Positions 36,001 to 45,100 of a stretch of DNA of 64,000 nucleotides are shown here, in pieces. A program made the position numbers and the translations under genes. The first letter of the stretch is position 1; the number at the start of each line of letters is the position of its first letter. The DNA comes from Klebsormidium nitens (lineage: Eukaryota; Streptophyta; Klebsormidiophyceae; Klebsormidiales; Klebsormidiaceae). The DNA lies in NCBI GenBank assembly GCA_000708835.1, contig DF237295.1, forward strand, positions 35,633 to 99,632. Direction: 5' to 3'. The notes beneath the pieces are model-generated. The model was not told the DNA's origin, ran no database searches, and was given only the letters and a program-made list of their open reading frames with translations.

Positions 36001-36775
36001 CCCGGTTCTATCTTCTGGTATTGCTCTTTAAGGTGCGAGGAATGCAGCCAACGTTCCTGGAAGACAATGCTGGAAACGCGGATAAGGCAACCTTCTATAT
36101 CTTATGTGAGTGCCCACTTGGTGCAACGTAGCCTTTTTAGGCATGAGGAAAAGTAGACCAGGCTGAATGAGATGATCTGCGGATCTCATGCAAAGAGGAC
36201 GGGTCAGCTGGATTACGGGTCAGTTGCAATCTGATGCTGCACAAGGTTGAAGGAAGCTGTGCCAATCTGAACGCCGTGATGGGAGTTCTCGTTCTCTAAA
36301 GCCTACGTTGTCGTCTGAAGAATGAACGAAGATCATTGTACAACCTGTTTTCGCAGGACTAATGTTCCGACCATAACCGGTACTAGCACACCCATAACCA
36401 TATGCGAGAAGTACTCATTTCGCCTGGTTCTCGGACTAGTCGAAGCCAATCCCTGGAAGCTACTGCTTCCAGTCACCAAATGAAAACGCCAGCTTAAACG
36501 TCAGAAAGAACACAGTTTTGTCCAAACCGCTGTTGGAGGACTTTCAAGGAAATGATCTGGGCCCTCTCTTTGAGAGCGTTTTGAGATTTCGTAGTACTCA
36601 TAATTGCCAAAGGAATTGGTTTAACATACCGTGGCTCCTATGGGAGATTGAGCTCTTTGTAGCTGGGTCTCAGTTCCTTCTCATCGTGCAGGTTGTGCCG
36701 TCCATTGCCATTGCATTCGTCACGTACGAAATGATGAAGGACCTGATGGGGGTTGAGGTCCGCATCTCCGAGTAG
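30089..36775 (+). CDS. ADNT1: ADNT1-like mitochondrial adenine nucleotide carrier, 9 exons
   Basis: Exons: 30089-30351, 31025-31073, 32069-32232, 32675-32715, 33079-33188, 34697-34810, 35273-35500, 35883-35987, 36692-36775. They sum to 1158 bp (385 residues) with all phases closed. The three carrier signatures are present: PLERLK, PMDMVR and PLDVVR. Plant-ADNT1 blocks include CKSLLAGGIAGGVSRSAVAP, FFKGNGTNCMRIIPNSAVKF, AGATAGIIAMSATYPMDMV, GTVGQTVAYPLDVVRRRMQM and VPSIAIAFVTYEMMKDLMGV. ADNT1 exchanges AMP/ADP/ATP across the mitochondrial inner membrane. The N-terminal extension of about 80 residues is poorly conserved, as usual in this subfamily. Intron 2 carries copies of the exon 3 start. 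The start ATG at 30089 is the first in frame. Confidence 0.96.
31820..32010 (+). repeat. Two upstream copies of the ADNT1 exon 3 acceptor and start
   Basis: The true exon 3 starts at 32069 with gtgcaagacccgttgaagcc after ccggcag. A near copy starts at 31951 (gtgcaagaccgctgcagccc after cccgcag). A more diverged copy starts at 31820 (gtacatgacctctcaaaaac after tctgcag). The preceding intron (aaccgctgc...) is also duplicated. Spacing is 131 and 118 bp. Confidence 0.7.
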
Positions 36776-37739
36776 GGGCAACTAGACGCGAGAGACACGG
36801 AACTGTTACCAGTGACCGCTACCGCTGCTTGTGTCTTGAAAGCTTCTCACTCTGCGCGGCCTTTCCTGACATCTAGTCACGGTCCGGAATCGCCTTGCTT
36901 GAAAGGAAGCTTACGAAGCTCGTAAGCCGGCAGGGGACGGTCGGCGCAGAAGAGGGAAGCGATATGCTGTGCATATGTTGTGCTTACTACCGTAGGAAGC
37001 GCCTTTTTGGTAATCAAGAGCAGGTCCGTGGGTGCTTAGTTTGAATCCAGTTTTGTCTCCAGAGAGTTTGCTGAGCGGCCTCGCGAGAAAGCGTGAAGGC
37101 GGTCCAGCACCCTTGTCAGTGTTCATAGTTGGGTTTTCCACTCTTGCAGCAGATCAAGCTCAGATTTTCAGTGCAATCACCCGTGCAATCTAAGATCAAA
37201 CCCGATCCCACGATCAAGGCGTCGTTGATCCATCATCCGGCATCAAAACCCATTGTTAGGCTCCATGTTATGTGCAAGGATATCGCTTGCAATGATTCCT
37301 TGTAACTGAGTCTGAGGGCATGTCACCGTCGCCTTTTGGATGTTGGCTGTCGGAGCTAGCGCGCCGAGAAAGTGAGCGGCCCCGATAACGTGCAATGCAC
37401 AAAGGTTTACTGATTGAATACAGCTGAATGCTGCAGCGCATAAAAAACAGCCCACGCGCGCAGTGACCGAAAACTCCTGCGCCTGCGCATTTAGCGGATC
37501 TTGAAAGATGCACATAAGCCTGCATGCCAGCACACTACCACACAGAGCAGGCTACCAAGATGCTGGCAGAGCAGGGGCTAACTGCAGAATTGAAGTTCAT
37601 CCTAGCTACATGTCGCGAACTGATACCAATATGGCAGTATGATGCTGGACAGCACATGTTTCGTCAATGTACAATCACTTAAAGACTCATTTAGCAAATA
37701 AAGACGTACGTCAAATTGAGGTCCGACAGACATCAAACT
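36776..37739. other. Convergent intergenic region left of the inverted-repeat element
   Basis: This follows the ADNT1-like stop codon. It holds its 3' UTR and otherwise no supported exon. Minus-strand open frames at 37243-37533 show no protein family character. Confidence 0.4.
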
Positions 37740-38410
37740 TAGTGCTCAGTGCTGCAAGTAGGACAATCTACACTATTTGTATTAGTGTCTCCGGTCGATT
37801 TGTCAGAGTGAATACTCTCACATGGCGTTAATCTGTGCAGGCATTGGTTACTGGTCTAACATGTGTCAGAGCGATATCTATTTGCTTGAACATGCGAGAC
37901 TCCGGTCCTCTTTGACCGGGCACCGGCATGGTACCGGCCGGGCTACTTCCCGGGGACCTTTCAACCTTTCCGGTCACGTACACTGCACAGACACAGTCAC
38001 AGTCACAGTAACAGTCACAGTAACAGTCACAGTCTAGTTGCCTATGTGGTCGGTGTCAAGAGACACAGTATGAGCCACCATTGGTTTACGGCAGGTTAAA
38101 AGCGCCACAGTTACGGTCAGTCACAGTCACAGTCACAGTCACAGTCACAGTCACAGTCACAGTCACACTGTCACAGTCACAGTCACCGGACACCGTATTA
38201 GCTTTAACCTGGTTGACACAGGCAGGTTCGGCTACCTGGCCGGCAATGACAAGTGCCCGGAGGATCGTTGTGCAGTTGTGGTACCGACCGGCCAGCTTCA
38301 TGGACCTGATCATTTATGGTCGCGGCACAGAAGGGCGTTTACACAGGAAAATTCCCGGAGACACTAATACAAACAGTGTAGATTGTCCATTTTGCCTCAG
38401 TGCTAGCAGA
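37740..38410. mobile_element. Inverted-repeat (MITE-like) element with hexanucleotide satellite core
   Basis: The left arm at about 37762-37796 reads ggacaatctacactatttgt then attagtgtctccgg. Its reverse complement occurs at about 38356-38390 (ccggagacactaatacaaac then agtgtagattgtcc), with one mismatch over 34 bp. Weaker similarity continues outward. Between the arms lie two tracts of a (cagtca)-type hexanucleotide repeat and no transposase. A non-autonomous DNA transposon or foldback element is the best reading. Target-site duplications could not be fixed by eye. Confidence 0.65.
37983..38190. repeat. Two (ACAGTC)n microsatellite tracts
   Basis: Tract 1 at about 37985-38034 alternates cagtcacagtaa units. 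Tract 2 at about 38115-38185 is a nearly pure cacagt/cagtca run. A 75-bp spacer separates them. Both sit inside the inverted-repeat element, so expansion probably followed insertion. Confidence 0.95.
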
Positions 38411-38480
38411 TTAGCTGGCAAGCAGGGGCTGGTTGTCCACAGTATGTACATTTTACGATTCACTGACCAGATATGGCACG

Positions 38481-40435
38481 TTATCCAGCTGCTTGGGCCG
38501 CCGCGCTTTCCAATAGCGCCAGATACTCCTGGATTACTTCCCCCTCCTTACTGACGTCCACGTCATATTGCGCAAGGGGATCCCCCGTGACCCCCTCCAC
38601 AATCTCGTCCTCCATTTCCGCGTCTCGCCGCTCCTCTGGTTCATCTTGGGCACCAGGGTCATTCACACCGGCATCTCCGAGCCCATTAACGCCGACATCT
38701 GCCTGGCCAGTCGCACCGAAGTCGGTGGAACCATTTGTCGCCCCTCCGTCGGCGTTTTGGTGCGACGTGCTTGGGCCGGCGTCCGAAGGGGCTGGCAGGG
38801 TGACCTCACCCTGAAGGAGCTTCTCCAGTGCCGCGCTTTTGTTGTTGAAGCTCTGTTTCAGGGCTTCGGTAGCTGCGATGGGCAGGAAAAACGTAGGAGA
38901 GATTTGAAAGTCGCTGCAGCACGGGCGAACATCTCCAAGCGAGTTTAGGAGATTTTAGCGATGCGTGAATCAGGAGCGGTCCACCAGATTTCGGACGGTT
39001 TAGATACTGACAACGAGCTCAAGAAGAGAAGTGATAATCACACGTTGAACAGATAGGGCATGACAGACAACGAGGTTAACACTGAGGACGAATTCGGAAC
39101 CTGGCGGAATGTGCCATCGTTTTAGGAGGCGACGGTCTGTAAGTAAGATTAGAGGGAAGGCGGATCAACGAACGGGCGCCTAAGGAGGTCAAAAAGCAAC
39201 GAATTAGGTGATTGTGAGATTCAGAGGTGATAACGTCAGCTCAAAGTGGGCGCTCACCGATGGAGCGGTCGAAGCCCATTGCCACGATCTCCTCCAGCGC
39301 TTGTCCGTCCACTTCCGCCTCCTCCCGGTTCCGCTTCCGCTTGCTGTCGTTCCGTTGGTCCAGCAGAACCTGGAGCGCGGTGTTGGCCTCAGGGTCCACC
39401 AGCGCATTGAGCGAAACGTTGAGGTCGTTCTCCGACTGGCGGAGGGCCTCGCCGGCGAGAGCGGGGTCGTAACTAGGAAGGGGAGAAAACCAGCGGTTTA
39501 CATACAAACTTATAGCTGAATCTCGGGGCAGGAACACGAGGAAATTTGATCGGGGTCAAGAGTAACACGGGCGATCAAAGAGGGCTGCGTCGAGATCGTT
39601 CTCGAACTGGCGGAGGGCCTCTCCGGCGAGAGCGGGGTTGTAACTAGAGCGAGAGCAGGTTTTCATATGGGTTTCTCAAGTTTCAGCGCTGGTCTCCGAC
39701 CGAAGGACATACCGGAAAGCAATCCTTGGGAGTGATGTAAGTGCGTTGAGGTTGTTCTTTGAATGATGAATAATTTCGCCGGCGAGAGCGGGGTCGTAAG
39801 TACAGCGCGAGAAGCAGATCTTCGTATGGTGTTCAAGTTTGTTGCGGTGGTTATCGGCCGTTCAATCTGCAGAAGAATGCTCATTTGCCAACGGGCATTA
39901 TGGGGGTACATTATGGTTGTCCTACGATTGGTCGAGGGGTCCCAGGCGAGAGCGGCGTCGTGACCAGAGAGAAGGCAAAGTACCTAACGGATCCATTTCT
40001 TCTTCGTTAATTTCAGAGGAGCATGCAACACGGAGTATCTTCCAAAACCACGCCTTGAGGTAAGTGGCTGGGGAGCCCTCGCGAGGCGCGGATTGAACCA
40101 GAGAGAATAGAAGAAGAGCGGAACATCCAATGCAAGATTAGAAGTATGCACCCGACGAAACAGGTGGCTGGCAATCGATATGCAAAGCGTGCGCCCGACT
40201 TCGAACCGATCGAGAGTCCCTTTACAATCGTTGAAAAGTTCGTGCGCAGCTTCGCGTAAAGCACAAACCGCTGATTAGCCGCCTCTTGTCAGCACGTTCA
40301 AAGAGGGGTTTAAAACGGAGTAGCAAACGCAGACACCGAATAACGCATCCAACTCACCCTAGCGATTGAAGTTGCCGCACCTTGGCGACATCCACTCGCT
40401 TTCCGGCAGGGGTCTTCCCGTACTTGAGGGCTTCC
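38481..40435 (-). CDS. NUB1: NUB1-like (NEDD8 ultimate buster) UBA-domain protein, C-terminal part
   Basis: Three minus-strand exons join in phase: 40435-40358, 39472-39258 and 38872-38481 (stop). They read EALKYGKTPAGKRVDVAKVR, then SLGYDPALAGEALRQSENDL ... TALQVLLDQRNDSKRKR, then IVAMGFDRSIATEALKQSFN ... DAEMEDEIVEGVTGDPLAQY and EYLALLESAAAQ. This matches the plant NUB1 C-terminus: a YGKTPxGK linker, two UBA domains and the acidic MEDE...EYLALLE tail. NUB1 proteins bind NEDD8/ubiquitin conjugates and deliver them to the proteasome. The N-terminal half (ubiquitin-like region and helical repeats) was not found in the 1.7 kb before the beta-mannosidase stop. Either its exons are cryptic or the gene is truncated. 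Intron 39473-40357 contains copies of the UBA exon start. Confidence 0.9.
39590..40115 (-). repeat. Upstream copies of the NUB1 UBA exon acceptor and start
   Basis: The true exon starts at 39472 (ttacgaccccgctctcgcc after ctag). A copy starting at 39643 keeps the acceptor and reads YNPALAGEALRQFENDLDAA in frame before a stop. Further, shorter copies are near 39798 and 39963, whose AG is lost, and possibly about 40075-40110. Spacing is about 171, 155 and 165 bp. Similarity falls with distance from the real exon. Confidence 0.8.
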
Positions 40436-40944
40436 CTGCAAACGAAACGGGGCGAGTCTGTGTCCAAACTCTCGAGCTGCTTCTAGTACGTTGGCCAATT
40501 GTGTGCTTCAGTACCCGCCGTGGGCGACCCGTGAAGTGACTCTCAAAGGTCAAGGGTCGCCGGCCGGGGCTTTCCTGCTCTTTTTGGTTGGTCGAAAGTT
40601 TGTGAACGGAATCTACAACCTCTTTAACCAAACAAATGCATACGATTTCTGTCAAAAATAAGTACGCAGCCGTTACACGCATCTGCGCTGACTCGATGGA
40701 CCTTCTGAAGCGTCTCGAAGAGGAGTTAAGAGTCGTAAGCTTCTGGGCGGTGAACACATCTGCCCAGCTAGGCATGCTGCAAAACGCCGTCCTTTTCTGA
40801 GAATGATGTGCGGGCCACTTGCAAGAACAGGGGCAACCCCTGAATACTCGCCCTGATTACTCGAACAACTAATCGCAGACCGCTGCTTGCACAGGATCTT
40901 CCTATCTTTGACTACGTTATTGAGACGCACGCCTTCATTCGTAC

Positions 40945-41027
40945 CTTTATCTGCTTGCCGGCCTCCAAAAACGAGTAATTTGACCAGAGTCCTCCATCAG
41001 AGTCAGGCGAGTAGTACAAGTAAGTTC
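40945..41027 (-). CDS. Orphan exon candidate
   Basis: An 83-bp minus-strand segment between a cctcagcag acceptor and a gtacga donor reads TYLYYSPDSDGGLWSNYSFL then EAGKQIK. It has good coding character and splice sites, but I do not recognise the protein. It could be an upstream exon of the NUB1-like gene or a remnant of another gene. The next exon was not found. Confidence 0.35.
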
Positions 41028-42150
41028 CTGCTGAGGATATAACCGCACACCGTAAAGAAACGAGTTGGAAAGAAGGCTGGTGTCAGTTGACTGACTTGAC
41101 GGTTTCGAATCAGGTTGCACTACAATAATTGGAGATCTCTTTTGGATTTCAACCTAGCAGTGGATTTGTTGACGATCTTGACAATTTGGCATTGGACCGT
41201 ATCAATTCATCTGTTGCGGTGCCCTGGGTGAGCTAGCTATGATGCAACCTGAAGAGCAACACGTAGGTATGTGGATATGCAATATCATGTACAGACGAGC
41301 TAGAATTTGTCATGTGCTGCCAACGTACATAAGGCGCTATTAGATGCACAGACGAATCGTGGATTGCGTACAAGCTGTAGTTCTAACAAAATCTTTATAC
41401 CGTATAGTTGCACAGTAAGGAGTAACGTGCAGATTTTCTCGAATGAACGTCATTATGACATTAATTAGGAAGGTTACGGTCAGAAAGCTATACAGGGCCG
41501 CGCGGGGCAGCAGCTGCAGGTGCCATGGAGATTCGCGCGTGTGCATCAAACGAATTTTTTCAATCAGATTAGAAATTGACTTGATCGATCTGCGAAAGTT
41601 GGTACATGCGACAATGCATAGATCTGATCGATCCACTGCATGCACGGTGGCCATTCAAATTATAAGGTCATGAAACACTTTTCTATGAATTTCCATGCGG
41701 CATATGAGACGGTACACACCGATCCGATGATCAAGGCAAAAATCTCAATCCCGGCCACCTCAGTACAAAGCGTCCCAGCTGCAGCAATATTAAAAGGTCA
41801 AGCGGGTAATTGGTGACAGCTACCGCCGTCTCAATGATGCAAGCTGAGCACCGACGCCCGCAGCCTGGAAGTAACGGCCGTGTGATCGCATGTTCGGCCG
41901 TATCTTAGCACGCAGCCTATCAAGTGAGGTGATCGGTCGAAATCTGGCTGATTCCCGGCCTACCAGTTGATGACTTTCCTCGCTAATGTCTCGTATATTA
42001 GCTGATATACATTCCGCATGTTGCTTTGCAACTTCTGATTAACCGTCGAGCTAAAGTGCTGTACATCCGACTATGTTACCGAGCTGCCGTTGCCGCGCGT
42101 CCATGTACATAGTCACCTCTCAGTGACAACCTACTCCTAGTATTCACATC
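41028..42150. other. Region downstream of beta-mannosidase, no supported gene
   Basis: This is the sequence between the beta-mannosidase stop codon and the orphan exon. Short inverted-repeat-like AT-rich segments occur near 41400-41460 (aatgaacgtcattatgacat). No exon chain is visible. Confidence 0.4.
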
Positions 42151-45100
42151 CTAAGGGTCCCAAGTCATGTTCACCGCCGTTGCTTTGAGCGCACGTGTAA
42201 CCACCTCCCGGGTCAATCTGCCTCTGTACAGAGTTGTCACTGGTTCGCGCCCGTCCAAGTGGAAGAAGTTATCCTCAAACAAAACGATATCCTCGTCCTT
42301 TTCCCGCTCCTCCGTAGCCGCTGCCTCTATCTTGGCGCCTCTGTCTGGCGTACCAGGCAGTTTCGGCCGGTCATCCCTGTCGGTCACTAGGGGCGGCAGC
42401 TTGGTGTCATCAATCTCGAGTCGGACCCAGAGCGCCGGATGCTCCGAGTTGAGCGTTAGGAGAAGCGACCCGTCTGACGCTGCGGACTCCACTTTGACGG
42501 TGATCTTTGGGTCCTTGAGCAGCTTCAGATGCTTGGGGCGCGCGAAAAGGACCAGGTTCCTGTCGGGGATGGGAAATTTGATTAAGCTCGCAGTCAAAAC
42601 TCTGGTGCTAATCTCGGACGATATCCATCATAATCGGGACTTCGTTTGAGAGCGCCTTAACGGAGGAGTCGTGTCAAGGTCCTTCCAAAAGGACTAGGAA
42701 AACCTGCGCGCTTGCAGAGAACTCAACCCTTGCCACAGCAGTGCGAGGGGAGACTCGATTTGAAAGTGGAAGACGAGAAGCCTCTGAGTGCTACAATGAA
42801 AAGCAGGAGACAAATATGCCTCGCGCACGTGCTTAAAAGGTCGCAGATGCTCGCAGCCCGCCTCAAGACAAAAAGACGAAGTTGGACAACCATTGCCGAA
42901 CCGCTGAAATCGACAGAAACTAACCGACAGATGCCGTGCCTAAAGTCGAAGTCCGCAAGGCGCGTGTGGCCATCACCGATCACGACGGCTTCTCGTCGGC
43001 CTGAAGAAACCACCGGCAAAACTATCCATTTACCCCGGCATGCTTGACTCGTCCATCGCACTCACACCACTCTGAACCCGCCCTCTCACCTGGACGCGTA
43101 CGACTCTCCCACGTCCGCCACGTGTCTCCACAGCTCCCGGGCCTGTTCGCGCCGGTCCCGCCACTCCAGCCAGACCAGCAGGTCACGGGGGCCGTACTTC
43201 GCGAGTGCCGCCGAAAAATCGAGAGTCGTGACGCAAGCATTGGCCTGGGAAGGCGCGTCGGTGACGGTTTCGCTGCCGCTTTTCAGCTCCGTCCCGGCAG
43301 CGTCAGTCAGGCGCCACGTCACCTGAGGAGATGTGTGGTTTTGCGTTTACGAGGAGGTTATTTGTGTTCGTGATCTGATGACGAGCCGTAGGCTGCTGTA
43401 TTGTACTCGTTCTCGCTGTTCTCAAGACGATTGGTGCGAAGGACGAGGATTGCGGGGCATTTTGCTGCATAGAAGGCTACTTAAACGTAGAGGATGACGC
43501 TCTCGAAAGGCATGGGCAGCCTGGCAAGCGATACATGGTCTCTGAAAAAGAACAGTCAAATATCAATATGAGTATGGACACTGGTATAAAGCAGAGTTTA
43601 CGAAGCAGCATACAAACCAACAACAGTGCCCTTCGAACAATTTGAGCCCGGAGATTATCAGATCTACCAGTTAATACGGACGCTTAGCAAGCAGCCAAGA
43701 AATCGCGCCAATTTTTTAGATCAGCTCATGTTTAGAGAGTGCACGTTAACGGCCTTAGAAGCGTCCTCGAGCCCGGTGACTAGGACCCAGCAAGAATCCT
43801 GATTGAAAGAACATCCAGAGCACTCTTTGAAGTCTGCAAAAATCTGTGAAAGTCTTGCATAACGTTGACAGAAGATGGAACGATGTAACAGCGCACCTCG
43901 CCCGACACCGGGATCAGCTCGTGGTTGGACAGGTGGACTTCTACGGTTCCTTTGGCGACGTCTTCGAGCCCGGTGATCAGCACCCGGGAGAAGAAGCGCC
44001 GGGCAAAGTAGTGCAGCGCCTTCCAGCGGCCGCGGTAGTCCAGGGAGCTCCACGTGGGCGCCGGCCATTCGTCGTTGAGCTGCCAGTACAGCACGCCTGC
44101 AGCCCATGGAGACTTTTGTGTTGGGACCTCTCTAGTTCTCAAATTTCGAGAAAAGTCTGAGCTAGCCCGATGAGCATCTAGTAAGACAGCCAAGGAGCTA
44201 CGGTTTTTTAAGCTTCGCAGGAACATCTTCATGGTAAGTTTCAGAATCTTTTTGTGGAGTGAACAGTACGCACAGGCAAGGCACTCCTTAATCACAGGGA
44301 AGTCGAATGGTCGGGGATTGGTAAACCGACACAACGTCAATGCGCGAACTGCTGATTCGAACTTATGTCGGGATCTCCCCGGCTTTCTTTGCTCTCCCCT
44401 TAAATCAGTCTTTACTTTAGCTTGAGTCAAGCAGACACGAGAAGCTCTGGTGCTCACAAAGTATACCTCAAGGACGGATTGTGGGATCCTCGATTGTTCT
44501 AAACATCGTCAGACGTATACACAGGATCACGGCAAGAAGAGGTAGTCACCAGCTAACTCTACTAGACAAACGAGCCAACACCTTGAACGATGACCAGTAG
44601 GACACCGGACAAACCCGCTCGCCTTCAGTTTGGGGCTGTTGTCTGCGCAGGTGCTCCGCCGCAAACTGGATGCAGAGCGCCTGCGTGAGCTGGCTCATCC
44701 AGAGGCACTCGGCGAAGTCGCGCGGCATCTGGAACCACTCCAGCAGGTTCTCGAAGATGGCCCGGTTGCCCCGCCCGACCGACCGCTGGCGGAAGTCCAT
44801 CACGTAGCTGCTCACGTTGTGGTCCTCGGGGAGCGTGTACCTGGCACTCTAATAANNNNNNNNNNNNNNNNNNNNNNNNNNNNNNNNNNNNNNNNNNNNN
44901 NNNNNNNNNNNNNNNNNNNNNNNNNNNNNNNNNNNNNNNNNNNNNNNNNNNNNNNNNNNNNNNNNNNNNNNNNNNNNNNNNNNNNNNNNNNNNNNNNNNN
45001 NNNNNNNNNNNNNNNNNNNNNNNNNNNNNNNNNNNNNNNNNNNNNNNNNNNNNNNNNNNNNNNNNNNNNNNNNNNNNNNNNNNNNNNNNNNNNNNNNNNN

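Noticed and set aside
38081-38554. Open frame through the satellite tract
   Set aside because: Mostly (TV)n encoded by the hexanucleotide repeat; not a protein gene.
42167-42649. 160-codon plus-strand frame
   Set aside because: Antisense to the last beta-mannosidase exon, whose minus-strand sequence closes in phase with the exon before it.
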